A DNA stretch of 64,000 nt, from the NCBI GenBank assembly GCA_025667525.1, contig CM046878.1, forward strand, positions 82,108,196 to 82,172,195. Reading direction: 5' to 3'. The translations under genes were made by a program, and so were the position numbers. Positions 22,722-36,764 of the stretch are shown in pieces. The notes below the pieces were generated by a model, which worked only from the letters and a program-made list of their open reading frames with translations, had not been told where the DNA came from and ran no database searches. Numbering within the stretch: the stretch's first letter is position 1; each line of letters begins with the position of its first letter. Origin of the DNA: Glebionis coronaria. Taxonomy: Eukaryota; Streptophyta; Magnoliopsida; Asterales; Asteraceae.

Positions 22722-23122
22722 GGGTTTGGATAGTCCGAGTTATCGTATGTGAACCTCCTTGGCAAACCTCAAATGTATATAGCTAGCTATTCAAGTTTGA
22801 ACATTTTACCTCTTGTTTAAAAATCAAGGACATTATCATTAAATTATTTGGTAATGGTTTTTTAGTCATATGGTATATACTCTTCTAAAATGATAGATTA
22901 ATGTTAACGGGTTAAATATGCGTATATGTAATAAATTAGATAATGAGTTTAATGAGTGTATGTAAAATAATAATATTTTATAAATTTTAAATAATTATTA
23001 TTACTTTTTATATTTACGTTTTTATAAATGTTGGTTTTTTCATTTTAGCTTGCGTCAGTTTAATCCGCTCATTTAACCTATTACCTGTTTTATCTGTCCG
23101 CTCGCTCGTTTTGCCACCACTA
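22722..23122. other. Host intergenic sequence
   Basis: Very A/T-rich; nothing recognised. It ends at the target site of element C. Confidence 0.4.
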
Positions 23123-23127
23123 GTACT
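23123..23127. repeat. Target site duplication of element C, left copy
   Basis: GTACT, repeated at 52074-52078 nearly 29 kb away, which fixes both ends of element C. Confidence 0.85.
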
Positions 23128-23292
23128 TGTGGAAGGGATAATTGAGTGTCTGTTATTGATAAAGATATGCCTTACATATATAGTCTAAGGGATAACTATC
23201 AACCCCATTTACAGCTCATCTAAATATACATCTAGGGAAAGTTAATCAATCACATCGTAATCACAGCAATCACGTCATATTCACAATTAACA
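23128..23292 (-). repeat. 3' LTR of element C
   Basis: 165 bp; on the - strand it starts TGTTAATTGTGAATATGACG and ends CTTCCACA. It is preceded by a purine tract GCGGGGGAT (23293-23301) that overlaps the end of the pol ORF. Confidence 0.9.
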
Positions 23293-26200
23293 ATCCCCCG
23301 CAGTTGGAGCGGGTGGACACCGAACGCTCAAACTGGAACGGAACTCCTCAAACAATGCAGAAGGCAGACCTTTAGTGAAAATATCTGCATACTGGTAGCG
23401 GGAAGGAACATGGAGAACACGGACCTGACCAGCAGCAACCAAATCATGAACAAAATGTATGTCAATCTCATTGTGCTTTGTACGCTGATGCTGAACCGGA
23501 TTGCAAGAAAGATACACAGCACTTACGTTATCGCAATATACAAGCGTAACGGAAGATAAAGGAGTATGCAATTCACTGAGTAAGTTCCGCAACCAACAAG
23601 TCTCAGTAACAACATTGACAACACCACGATACTCTGCCTCTGCACTAGAACGAGAAATAGTTTGTTGACGTTTAGAGGACCATGAGAGTAAGTTGTTTCC
23701 AAGAAAAACACAGTAACCAGAAGTAGACCGCCTAGTAGTAGGACAACCAGCCCAATCAGCGTCTGAATAAGCAATCAAATATGTAGTTGAAGAAGCAAAC
23801 AACTATAGTCCTAAATCCAAAGTACCCTAGATATACCTCAAGATCCGTTTAAGAGCCGAGAGATGAGGCTCCCAAGGATCATGCATGTAAAGACAAACCT
23901 GCTGAATGGCATAAGAGATATCTAGTCTAGTAAATGTAAGATACTGTATAGAACCTGCAAGACTCCGATATAAAGTTGGATCAGACACCGGATCTCCATC
24001 ACTACCTATCTTAGACTCAGTATCAACAGGAGTCCGCCTAGGATTACAAGTAATCATTTGTGCCCTCTCAAGAATCTCGACTGTATATTTCTGTTGAGAT
24101 AGGAATAACCCATCAGAATCCTGTGTCACAGAAATACCCAAAAAGTAACTAAGAAAACCCAAATCCGTCATGGAGAACTCCTGGTGTAAAGAAGTAATAA
24201 TCTGCTGTTAGAAAGTCTTAGAAGAAGCTGCGAGTATGATATCATCAACATATAACAACAAGTAAGTTGTATTCATCCCATGTCTGTAAATAAATAAAGA
24301 TGAGTCGCAACGACTATGATGAAACCCCACACGAGTAATGAATGATGCAAATCGCTGAAACCAAGCTCGAGGTGCCTGCTTAAGCCCATAGAGAGATCGT
24401 TGTAATAAACACACATAATCAGGATGCTCAGAATCGCGAAACCCTGGAGGCTGATACATGTAAACTGTCTCAGATAAATCCCCATGTAAAAAGGCATTCT
24501 TGACATCAAGCTGATGAATCGGCCAATTTCTAGAAGCTGCCAAACTAAGAACAGTCCGTATTGTCCCCGGTTTAACAACTGGACTAAAGGTCTCATCAAC
24601 ATCAACCCCCTCTGTCTGTGTGCTACCATTCGCCACAAGACGAGCTTTGTAGTGACTAAGTGTGCCATCTGCCAAATATTTATGGCGAAAAAGCCACATA
24701 CAACGGACAATATTGGTGTTCGTGGGTCTCGGTACTAAAGTCCAAGTGCATTTTTTAATTAATGCATTATATTCATCGCGCATAGCATTTTGCCAATTTG
24801 GATCAGTAAACGCATCATTATATGACTTAGGTAACGGTGAGACAGTGGACACATGACAAGTATACTTCTGATTAGGACGATTAGTCCCGACTCGAAAACG
24901 CGTGACCATGGGATGAATCGACGCACGGTTCGGGTTTTGAGGCGGGTTTGGAATAATGGGTGTTGTATCATTTTGATCCGTTTGCGACGGTTCTTGAGTT
25001 GGATTTGTATAATAAGTTGTGGAGGTAAGGTCTGGTGTGGAATGTATCAAAGTAGGATGTTGCATTGAAGGTGTTTGGTGGGCCATTGATGAATCATGTG
25101 AGGTGACTTGGGGTGAATTTTCTTGGTGGGTCGAATGCATGGGGGAAGCAGATGAAGAACGAGAGGTGATATTGAGGGTGGAGTTTGGAGATGGAAATGG
25201 TGGTGTATTATGGGGTTCGATTACAGTAAGGGGTTGAATAGGTTGAGTGGGAATATCCGGGGAGTCATCTAAAAACGTGTATGTAGGCGTCGATAAGGTT
25301 TGTTTGGAGCCATACGGAAAAACAGTTTCATCGAATGTAACATGACGGGAAATAATTATATTGTTGGTGTTTAACTCAAGACATCGATAACCACGATGAT
25401 TAGCGGCGTGACCCAAAAAATTTGAAGGTGTCGTGCGTGGTTCTAGTTTGTGATTGGGATAAAGGTGTGGGTAACATAAACACCCGAGCGTACGTAAAAG
25501 ACTATAGTTTGGGGTTTTACCAAATAAACGTGAATATGGTATTTCATTGGAAATAGTAGTTGAAGGCAAAATATTGAGTAAATGAACAGCCATGTTAAGA
25601 GATTCAACCCAAAAAGTTGGTGGGAGATTGGCTTGGAAAAGTAAAGTCCGGATAAGATTATTAATGATGTGAACCATACGTTCAGACTTACCGTTTTGTT
25701 GAGATGTTTTGGCACACGAAAAACGAAACTGAATGCCATTGTCAGCAAAAAGTTTATGTAAGGCGCGATTGTCGAATTCACCACCATGATCACACTAAAA
25801 AGACCGAATTTCACACTTAAATTGAGTATTAACATACTTAAGAAACAAAACAAATTTAGACAAAACATCAGATTTATGAAACAATGGATAGACCCAAACA
25901 AACTACGAGTAATGATCCAAAAACAACACATAATATTTAAAGCCTGAAAGACTCGGAATGGGTGAAGTCCACACATCAGAATGAATAATATCAAAACAAG
26001 AAGTAACGACAGAATTCGAACCAACAAACGGAAGCCTCGCGTGTTTGCCAAGCTGACAAGCATGAGAAACGACGGGAGGTTTCTCTTTATTACAAGAAAT
26101 AAAATTATTAGAGACAAGACGACGAAGCACTTCACTTCCTGGATGTCCAAGACGTTGGTGCCACGTATGCTGACTGACAAGGAAAACTTGAGGAATTGAA

Positions 26201-26700
26201 GAAGGAGCCATTATCAGGTAAAGATCCCCCGTGCTATCACATCGGAGTAGTACCCTTCGAGTCATGAAATCCTTAACAGAAAAACCAAACGCATCAAATT
26301 CAAAAGTGCAATTATTATCACGGAAAAATTGACAAACAGAAATTAAATTCTTAACAATATTTGGTGTAACAAGGACGTTATTTAGGTGAAGGGGTCTAAA
26401 AGGGGTTGGCAAATACTATAGCCCGTATTGGTGACAGGTATAGAATGGCCGTCACCAACCGAGACAGACGAATAAATGCAAGTATTAAAAACATTACTAA
26501 GATTATGAACCGAATCATTAATATGAGAACTCGCACCTGTGTCCATATTCCAAGCACCGGCACCAGCATCATGAAGAGTCCCGACAGTGAAGGCATGTGG
26601 TAATGTGGTCTCCTGCCTGGTGTTAACGGTTGTAGTCGGAATTGGTTGGGCCTGCTGGGACGATCAAGCCTGAATACTAGTTATTGGTTGGGCCTGAACA
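23287..26700 (-). pseudogene. pol of element C: protease, integrase, RT, RNase H
   Basis: Protease D-T-G (WNMDTGASS) is at 26543-26535. The gag-pre-integrase region is near 26200 (WHQRLGHPG). Integrase triad: D at 25977 (IIHSDVW), D at 25791 (CDHGGEF), E at 25683 (QQNGKSERM). RT includes KARLVANG, QLDVKNAFLHGDL, LYGLKQAPRAWF and the active site YVDD at 24252-24241. RNase H is at 23802-23287 (YSDADWAGCPTTRRST, SSAEAEYR, YCDNVSAVYL, RTKHNEIDIHFV). In-frame stops occur at about 25904, 25797, 24210, 23827 and 23803, and the frame changes in the gag-pol connector, so no full polyprotein can be made. An intact version would cut the polyprotein, copy the RNA and integrate the cDNA. Confidence 0.88.
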
Positions 26701-27006
26701 TAGGAAGGTTGTTGGGCTGGTGCAAAAGGTTGAGCCGGGTATCCAAAACCAGGGGTGGAGTATTATAGGCAGTTGGGCCTAAGACATGGGCATGCTGATA
26801 ACCAGAACCTAGAGTTGGGTAGTATGTTGGGCCTGGAGGTAGTATTGTTAGACTTGAGGGTATTACGGTTGAATGAGTGTTGGTTTGAAAAGCAACCGGG
26901 TTTGGTTGGTTAACAAAAGGTGTAGTAACAATAGTATTTTTTATTCCCACTACATGTTGCAACATGTGTAGATAAACCCAATCTTTCCAATAACTTAGCT
27001 AAAACA

Positions 27007-27737
27007 TCATTCGTTGTGTTCCCATTTGACAACACCACTGTTAGAATTAGCTTTAACATTTTCATCATGAACAAATTTGCAACCCTCACCAAACCGACAC
27101 ATGTTCTTAGCAAAGTTATAACACGGTCTCCACGACTTAACTTGAGGATTAGATGGGCGACGAGAAGTACCTGATCCGGTCATGAGAACCATAGGAGAAG
27201 CCGAGGAGTACTCCACGGGGAGAGCTTGAGCTTTGGACTTCAACCGCATCTCTCCGGTAGTTAGCATCGAACGAACCGTTTTTAGGTCAGGAAATTTCTT
27301 TTTGTGACGAATTATACCACACACTTGCTCATACTTGTCTGACAACCCCTGAAGAGCACATGTAACAACATATTCGCCACTGACGGGAGAGCCGATACTC
27401 GTAAGAATAGTAGCAATTTTCTCTATTTTTGCAAAGTATGCATCGATGCTTGAATCACCAAGTTTCAAAGTTCTCAATTCCGCCTTTAATGCAATAGTAC
27501 GAGACCGTTTATTGTCCTTAATAATGTCGGAAATTAAGTCCCATGCTTCTTTAGCGGATCGCGGGTGTTCCACCACAACCCGTGCTTGAAGAGTATCCGA
27601 GAGAGTCGAAAGAAGCCATGAGAGAACAATATTATACACCTTGCGTTCTTCCGAAGTAAGAGGAGTAGGTTCACTTGCATCGGAGGCAGTAGAGGAGCCA
27701 CAAATGTATTTGGTTACCTCATAACCTTGACACGGTT
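27007..27737 (-). pseudogene. gag of element C, main part
   Basis: Encodes copia-type gag (SEERKVYNIVLSWLLSTLSD, AKEAWDLISDIIKDNKRSR, CALQGLSDKYEQV). Near 27123-27067 it has a C-x7-C-x5-C-x3-H finger (CYNFAKNMCRFGEGCKFVH) instead of the usual CCHC knuckle. A frame break near 27020 separates it from the following linker (frame of 27113-26910). Its N-terminus is split off by element G and resumes at 36765. Gag normally forms the particle and binds the element RNA. Confidence 0.82.
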
Positions 27738-30700
27738 TGTGACAACCAGGAATTTTCCAGACTTCAAATAATAACAAATTATATTATTTATTAATCAAAA
27801 TTCATTTTTGAGATATATCAAAGTTATTTGATTTAAAAATGGGGGTTTATTTTGAAAATTATTAAAGATTGCGCAAATCTAAGAACTTAAGAGATACAAA
27901 TTAAATTTATATTTGATTATTCAAAGATATCTGATAATAAAAGAAGTATTAATTATTTAATATCTAATTAATGTATATTGAAAACGAGAATATTCAGGTC
28001 GAAATTAACTTTCCTTTAAAACAAAACTTGTTCCGATATAACTGATAGATGATCAATAGTTTTTTAAATGGGTTTATAAAACATTATGTAATAATATCGA
28101 GTGAATACTCAATTATCATAGGAAAAATAATTACGAACGCAGTGACGAAAATTTCGTGTCTTGAATCATCCTTTAACTATCATAAACGAGCCTAGAATCA
28201 TTAATAAACAAAAGTTTAAGAAAATGTTACTTTTGGTCCCTCTGTAATATTTACAACACCTACTTGATCTATTAAACACTTGCTGATTTTTTTAACAACT
28301 TTATATCTAAGCCCTATTAGGGTTTCACCTCATAAAAACCTAGCATACATACTATTATACTCTCTCCATCTTAGCCGCCCACCGGAAACCACCACTGGAA
28401 TCCGGCCGCCGCTCAACCTCCATCGCCACTATATTTCACCATCATTCCCATTAAACAACCACGTATTACCACTGTTGTGGTAGTGTTCATCATGCCGCCA
28501 CCACTCCACCGCCATATCTTCATGCCGGCACACCACCTCATCACTACTCTGTCACCACGAGACCACCAGATCCCATCGTCACCTCCACCACGAAAGCATT
28601 ATCTCAGCCACATCTACCACCAGTCGGTACTCCAAGAACCATGAAGATATGTTAGATATATGGCAGACCGTCACCACCCCCTTGTTCACGCAAATCACCA
28701 CTTCGCCACCTTAATCACCAGATTTACCGTCGTTTAGCAACCACCATGTCACCCCTTTGTATCATCCGTCACCAGCACCACCTTATCAGCCTAGAGTAAT
28801 TGCTTTTTTATTCAATGAGGTAGTTGGTTCGGGTTTTACCAGATCTATGGTCGACGGTTTTCATCGGCCCTTATACAGTGTGTGTGCTTCGTCAAGTGAG
28901 AAGCACCAACGGGGGTGCGTCCGTCTACAGCAGCAGCACCAGCAGGTGCGTCTTAACCTTCACATAACACCACCACAGGGGTGTTTGGCTCAGGCAGAAA
29001 AACATCGTCAATGGATGTTTGGTTTTGGCAGAAAACACATGAGGTGCGTTTGGTTCGACTGAAAAAATCACGAGGGTATGTTTGTTGCTGTTTAAAACAC
29101 GTACGAGATGTGTGCAGAAGTGCCATAAGGGTGCGTTTGGGACTAACAGCGAAGGTGAAGGGGGCTGTTTGGGGTTAACAACATATATAAAGGGGCGTTT
29201 GGGTTGCAGAGAGTTTAAAAAAGGCTTCTGGCTTGCTGATTATTAGATTCGGGTGCGTTTAGACGCGGATTTGCAAGGGTTTAGAGTACCGGGCGCGATT
29301 ATGATCCATGGTTGGTTGTGGTTTAGGAATCGGTTAATAACGTATCTAACTTTATTAATTAATTAAGACGGATCAAACGGTGGTATACAAATATAAGTAT
29401 ATATAAACGGTTAAATAAATATGCCGGATACTATTATTATCACCAGAACTATAAAAATGATTATACATTTAAATATGTGTTTAAATAGCTCACATCGAGT
29501 GTTTGATTTTTAAATTATAACACATTGGTTGTGTTTGGTTCTATTTAATTATGTTCTTTAAATAGTCTGGTTTGGATATATGTTAAAACGTGATTTGCAT
29601 AACGCAGATTGTTTGGATAATATTGAGAATTGATTAATATGGAAAAAGTTGTATAAACGAATAGGTCATGTCGAAATTTCTATAAAATTCTATACTTTAT
29701 ATTTTGTTAGTTACAAACTACTATTATATTTGTAAATCGATAAATAAGTAAATTCTATTATACTTGTAAATCGATAAAATAAATTGATTCTATTTTATTG
29801 ATAAACCAATGAAAATTATACTTTTTACCTAAAAGTGACAGTTATTAATTAAGTGATGATTTTCTTAAAATGTGTCGAACGATGTTGTCTGATTATTTTT
29901 ATCACGATCTTTATACTGTAACTACAAAATAAATATATATACACTTTAATTTATAATGTAAGACGGTTGTCTCTATTATATAATTCAACGTAAGAATTAT
30001 ATAATCGTCTGGTTATACGTAATGTGTACGGAATACATTACCTACTTGTTGTGTGCTTATTTTTTTCATTTTATTTAACCAACCACCTATTATAACTTAG
30101 AACTTAAATATTTTAACAACGGGTCACGTTGATGTATATATTTATCGAGAACTCAAATATACGTTTGTAAGATTTAGCCGATTAGTAAACCACAACACCA
30201 TGACCGAGCCGCTTCGATTTATGTTTGTGCGGAGCATATTATTAGCATCACTATCTTTTGCGCTACTACGTCAATGTGAGTTCATACCCCATTTTTCTAG
30301 TTTTAAATTGATTTATAGAGGTTTTATAATCATTTTGGGGGAAGTACATGCTTGGTCACAAACTATTTATAATCTGCTTGGTTGGTCATAAACTGCTTTA
30401 ATTGTTACGTGCTGAGTGGTTAACTCTATTAATTGTTATACTTATTAATGCTGAAACTAAATTTCTATTGTGGGTTTCATAGCCTAAAACTTTAACTGCT
30501 TTTGACTGGTTCTCGGGTAGAGACGATGGTTGCAAGAATGAACATAAGTGTATATACTCGCTTATGTATTGGTCTAAGTCCCGCTTTAACCCAATTACTT
30601 GGCCCATTATCATGAACCGTTAATTTCGGACCGGATGACCGGTCGAAAGCGCGAATGTTATGGATAGATCTATCGGAGTTGACGCCCCTGTCCGGTTTGG

Positions 30701-31415
30701 TCCAACAGAGGACAAGCGGGCACAGTTTCATTTGAGTCTGAGGACGGATGTCGTGGGTTAGGCATCTGTAGGGGCTGCATTATATGATTATACTACCGGC
30801 TTTGTTAACGCTTCGGTGTCATGAGCTTAGACAATAATAAACACATTTATTTTTGGTGGCTTTGTATTTGTTATAATGTCATCAATGGTTAGAAAATCTT
30901 GTGGTTCATCAAACACTACTTTTATTACCAAGAATCTTATTTGTTAACTTGAACATCTTTTATTATCAGGGAATTCTATTATTAACGAGAATTATTAACA
31001 TTAGACTTTGATTATATTAATTAACTCTGTTTTTATCCGTAAACCTTGTCTTCATTATTAATCTCTGTTATTATCAATGAACTCTGTTATTATTAATAAA
31101 CTCTGTTTTTCATCAAGAAACGCATTTTACCAATAAACTCTGATTTTTAAACTCTTATATTTTTACTGCAAGGTGCTGTGGTCGACATAAACTCTAATTT
31201 TTCATAAACACCTTAAAACAAAACTTATGAACTCACTAACTTTATGTTGACATTTTTAAGCATGTATTTTCAGGTACTTGACTATATGGACTATTTGGAG
31301 TCTGCTATGTGGTTATGGCATGTAGAGGTCGTTCTCAAATCAAGCTCTCGATTACTCATGAAGTCACAACCTCCTAAAGTCAGTATTTCGCTGCGGTGAA
31401 TTTGGGGGTGTGACA
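27738..31415 (+). repeat. 5' LTR of element G
   Basis: 3678 bp, TGTGACAACCAGG to GGTGTGACA. It contains a C/A-rich transcribed-looking block (about 28370-28760) and a run of GGGTGCGTTTGG-like phrases at about 28910-29210. Short ORFs here recur in the 3' LTR and are not considered genes. Confidence 0.93.
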
Positions 31416-33077
31416 GATTGGTATCAGAGCCTTGGTTATAGAGAACTAGGTTGCATTAGTAACTCTAGACTATAACCGACTCTCAATTTTATTTAGTAGT
31501 AACACTCATCACATCATACTCATTCCGCTGCTATATGAATACTTGCAATGCATGTTTGATATTGCTTTTGCTTTGTTGTCTGTCATGCTATTACTTGTTT
31601 AAATGAGTTCGATTGCTTGAGTAAGGGACTCAGACATATACCATTTTTTTATGAACGCTAGAACATTTATTGGGCATTGTGAGTTACACAATAGTCCCGT
31701 AAATCTTTTTATAATCAACCCTAGAGATATTATGTGACTTTTAGTTGACGATTGGTCGTGAGTAATCCTCAGGTTCGAGCTAATTCATATAAAAAGGTTG
31801 AGAGGTGTAACAATACTTAACGATGCCTTAGTGGGCCTCATGTTTGATTGAGTGCCAGATAGAATTAAGTATGGGACGTTACACAACCTATGATTTTTGA
31901 TGAATTACCTCGGGGGTGGGTAAGAGTCGTAGTCTTACGTGTTAATGTAGAATGTGTTGTATTTTCAGAGTCGACCTAAGTCATCGAAAGGTTGAGATGT
32001 GTAATAATTCATAACAAAACCCGATCCATTCTTTGTGAGTGAGTTTCGGGGTTGGGTTATGATAAGTTATTACTCAGCTTAGTGTTTGATGAGTCTTACT
32101 CGAGGATGGGAAAAATTTGTTTGATTACTATATAATTATCCTACTTATAACCGTGAGTTTCTTTTCTTGATATACGTCTACGATCACTTTATCGCCTTTC
32201 CACACTTATGTTATTCGACCCGGTACGTTCGAAACGTCTACTTATGGAAGACGACTTGTTGTCAACTTATGCTCTTTACTTTTGGTAATTTTGGATAATA
32301 TCGTTTAGAGATTTTAACGATTTTGAATTGGGTATTTTGCCGGTGACATTTGAGTAGGATGATTTATGAAGTCTTTATTGAAATGGATTGGGACGCCTTT
32401 GCATTTGAATAAATAAATCATAAATCACCGAACCATAAGTTTATAATAACATATTTGCATGGATTAGGACGCTTTTGTATGCAAATATAAGATTATAAAC
32501 GAGTGGGCTTAAGGATATCCGACGTGACCCTATATTTATGGTATTGATTTAATATTCCAGTTATGGAATGTTTTTTTTTCTTCTTTCTTTGTCTCATGAT
32601 CCGTCTATACGAATTAATCATTATTTCCTTTTATTATCGTTATCATTACGACGTTTTGACGAGTGACTCTTTAAAGCTTCTTTTGATTCGCGAGTTATCG
32701 CATGGATTTTTCCTACTATACACTGACCAACGTGAACTTAACGTGTTTGTGGTGAACCCTTATCGACTTTCAAGAGTTGACGAATTTTTGGACTCTTCGC
32801 TTTGAATTGTTTCCTTATACTGTCCTATGCACGGTGGCCGCTTCGTCAGATTGACCTATCGAATCCCTCATATACATTCCAGTTTCACCAATGACTTTCC
32901 TAAACGGCCATAAGTGAAAAACACAATTTAAAAATCCGGGAAGGATGATATGTGAGTAGGCTTAAATATATTAGACATAATATTAGGGTATAACTTAGAA
33001 TTTTCCTCTTCTCGACACTTTTCAACTAGGTAACAATGAGTGAGTTCGAGGACGAACTCAAAATAACACGGATAGAC
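31416..33077 (+). other. Internal region of element G, non-coding
   Basis: Primer site TGGTATCAGAGCC at 31419-31431. The rest has no ORF above about 80 codons and no recognisable protein. Near the right end (about 33042-33059) GAGTTCGAGGACGAACTC is a perfect inverted repeat that in autonomous chromoviruses encodes the pol C-terminus, so it is probably a relic of the parent's pol end. A clear polypurine tract is not evident. Confidence 0.75.
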
Positions 33078-36000
33078 TGTGACAACCAGGAATTTTCCAG
33101 ACTTCAAATAATAACAAATTATATTATTTATTAATCAAAATTCATTTTTGAGATATATCAAAGTTATTTGATTTAAAAATGGGGGTTTATTTTGAAAATT
33201 ATAAAAGATTGCGCAAATCTAATAACTTAAGAGATACAAATTAAATTTATATTTGATTATTCAAAGATATTTGATAATAAAAGAAGTATTAATTATTTAA
33301 TATCTTATTAATGTATATTGAAAACGAGAATATTCAGGTCGAAATTAACTTTCCTTTAAAACGAAACTTGTTCTGATATAACCGATAGATGATCAATAGT
33401 TTTTTAAATGGGTTTATAAAACATTATATAATAATATCGAGTGAATACTCAATTATCATAGGAAAAATAAATACGAACGCAGTGACGAAAATTTCGTGTC
33501 TTGAATCATCCTTTAACTATCATAAACGAGCCTAGAATCATTAATAAACAAAAGTTTAAGAAAATGTTACTTTTGGTCCCTCTGTAATATTTACAACACC
33601 TACTTGATCTATTAAACACTTGCTGATTTTTTTAACAACTTTATATCTAAGCCCTATTAGGGTTTCACCTCATAAAAACCTAGCATACATACTATTATAC
33701 TCTCTCCATCTTAGCCGCCCACCGGAAACCACCACTGGAATCCGGCCGCCGCTCAACCTCTATCGCCACTATATTTCACCATCATTCCCATTAAACCACC
33801 ACGTATTACCACTGTTGTGGTAGTGTTCATCATGCCGCCACCACTCGACCGCCATATCTTCATGCCGACACACCACCTCATCACTACTCTGTCATCACGA
33901 GACCACCAGATCCCATCGTCACCTCCACCACGAAAGCATTATCTCAGCCACATCTACCACCAGTCGGTACTCCAAGAACCATGAAGATATGTTAGATATA
34001 TGGCAGATCGTCACCACCACCTTGTTCACGTAAATCACCACTTCGCCACCCTAATCACCAGATTTACCGTCGTTCAGCCACCACCATGTCACCCCTTTGT
34101 ATCATCCGTCACCAGCACCACCTTATCAGCCTAGAGTAATTGCTTTTTTATTCAATAAGGTAGTTGGTTCGGGTTTTACCAGATCTATGGTCGACGGTTT
34201 TCATCGGCCCTTATATAGTGTGTGTGCTTCGTCAGGTGAGAAGCACCAACGGGGGTGCGTCCGTCTACAGCAGCAGCACCAGCAGGTGCGTCTTAACCTT
34301 CACATAACACCACCACAGGGGTGTTTGGCTCAGGCAGAAAAACACCGTCAATGGATGTTTGGTTTTGGCAGAAAACACATGAGGTGCGTTTGGTTCGACT
34401 GAAAACATCACGAGGGTATGTTTGTTGCTGTTTAAAACACGTACGAGATGTGTGCAGAAGTGCCATAAGGGTGCGTTTGGGACTAACAGCGAAGGTGAAG
34501 GGGGCTGTTTGGGGTTAACAACATATATAAAGGGGCGTTTGGGTTGCAGAAAGTTTAAAAAGGCGTCTGGCTTGCTGATTATTAGATTCGGGTGCGTTTA
34601 GACGCGGATTTGCAAGGGTTTAGAGTATCGGGCGCGATTACGATCCATGGTTGGTTGTGGTTTAGGAATCGGTTAATAACGTATCTAACTTTCTTAATTA
34701 ATTAAGACGGATCAAACGATGGTATACAAATATAAGTATATATAAACGGTTAAATAAATATGCCGGATACTATTATTATCACGAGAACTATAAAAATGAT
34801 TATACATTTAAATATGTGTTTAAATAGCTCACATCGAGCATTTGATTTTTAAATTATAACACATTGGTTGTGTTTTGTTCTATTTAATTATGTTCATTAA
34901 ATAGTCTGGTTTGGATGTATGTTAAAACGTGATTTGCATAACGCAGATTGTTTGGATAATATTGAGAACTGATTAATATGGAAAAAGTTGTATAAACGAA
35001 TAGGTCATGTCGAAATTTCTATAAAATTCTATACTTTATATTTTGTTAGTTACAAACTACTATTATATTTGTAAATCGATAAATAAGTAAATACTATTAT
35101 ACTTGTAAATCAATAAAATAAATGGATTCTATTTTATTGATAGACCAATGAAAATTATACTTTTTACCTAAAAGTGACAATTATTAATTAAGTGATGATT
35201 TTCTTAAAATGTGTCGAACGATGTTGTCTGATTATTTTTATCACGATCTTTATACTGTAACTACAAAATAAATATATATACACTTTAATTTATAATGTAG
35301 ACGGTTATCTCTATTATATAATTCAACGTAAGAATTATATAATCGTCTGGTTATACGTAATGTGTACGGAATACATTACCTACTTGGTGTGTGCTTATTT
35401 TTTTCATTTTATTTAACCAACCACCTATTATAACTTAGAACTTAGATATTTTAACAACGGGTCACGTTGATGTATATATTTATTGAGAACTCAAATATAC
35501 GTTTGTAAGATTTAGCCGATTAGTAAACCACAACACCATGACCGAGCCGCTACGATTTATGTTTGTGCGGAGCATATTATTAGCATCACTATCTTTTGCG
35601 CTACTACGTCAATGTGAGTTCATACCCTATTTTTCTAGTTTTAAATTGATTTATAGAGGTTTTATAATCATTTTGGGGGAAGTACATGCTTGGTCATAAA
35701 CTATTTATAATTTGCTTGGTTGGTCATAAACTGCTTTAATTGTTACGTGCTGAGTGGTTAACTCTATTAATTGTTATACTTATTAATGCTGAAACTAAAT
35801 TTCTATTGTGGGTTTCATAGCCTAAAACTTTAACTGCTTTTGACTGGTTCTCGGGTAGAGACGATGGTTGCAAGAATGAACGCAAGTGCATATACTCGCT
35901 TATGTATTGGTCTAAGTCCCGCTTTAATCCAATTACTTGGCCCATTATCATGAACCGTTAATTTCGGACCGGATGACCGGTCGAAAGCGCGAATGTTATG

Positions 36001-36759
36001 GATAGATCTATCGGGGTTGACGCCCCTGTCCGGCTTGGTCCAACAAAGGACAAGCGGGCACAGTTTCATTTGAGTCTGAGGACGGATGTTGTGGGTTAGG
36101 CATCTGTAGGGGCTGCATTATATGATTATACTACCGGTTTTGTTAATGCTTCGGTGTCATGAACTTAGACAATAATAAACACATTTATTTTTGGTGGCTT
36201 TGTATTTGTTATGATGTCACCAATGGTTGGAAAATCTTGTGGTTCATCAAACACTACTTTTATTACCAAGAATCTTATTTGTTAACTTGAACATCTTTTA
36301 TTATCAGGGAATTCTATTATTAACGAGAACATCTATTATTAACATTAGACTTTGATTATATTAATTAACTCTGTTTTTATCCGTAAACCTTGTCTTTATT
36401 ATTAATCTCTGTTATTATCAATGAACTCTGTTATTATTAATAAACTCTGTTTTTCATCAAGAAACGCATTTTACCAATAAACTATGATTTTTAAACTCTT
36501 ATATTTTTACTGCAAGGTGTTGTGGTCGACATAAACTCTAATTTCTCATAAACACCTTAAAACAAAACTTATGAACTCACCAACTTTATGTTGACATTTT
36601 TAAGCATGTATTTTCAGGTACTTGACTGTATGGACTATTTGGAGTCTGCTATGTGGTTATGGCATGTAGAGGTCGTTCTCAAATCAAGATCTCGATTACT
36701 CATGAAGTCACAACCTCCTAAAGTCAGTCTTTCACTGTGGTGAATTTGGGGGTGTGACA
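33078..36759 (+). repeat. 3' LTR of element G
   Basis: 3682 bp, highly similar to 27738-31415, with an extra 12-base repeat near 36325 and scattered substitutions. It ends GGTGTGACA before the duplication CGGTT. Confidence 0.93.
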
Positions 36760-36764
36760 CGGTT

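Larger units (their letters stand above)
27738..36759 (+). mobile_element. Non-coding gypsy-type element G with 3.7-kb LTRs (LARD-like)
   Basis: Two direct LTRs (27738-31415, 3678 bp; 33078-36759, 3682 bp) flank only 1662 bases of non-coding DNA. Ends are TGTGACAACC and GGTGTGACA. The duplication CGGTT is at 27733-27737 and 36760-36764. A tRNA-Met primer site follows the left LTR. No gag or pol domain is visible anywhere. The LTRs differ by about 2% in the first kilobase by eye. The end sequence and the GAGTTCGAGGACGAACTC motif near the 3' end suggest a chromovirus (Tekay-like) parent, at moderate confidence. Confidence 0.92.

Noticed and set aside
23523..23774. Overlapping ORFs in other frames across pol of element C (also 24273-24710, 25443-26180)
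   Set aside because: They are alternative-frame shadows of the recognisable RT, RNase H and integrase frames.
28757..29062. ORFs at 28280-28483, 28757-29062 and 28981-29178, also present at 33620-34518
   Set aside because: They fall in the long LTRs of element G, have repetitive composition, overlap each other and show no domain.
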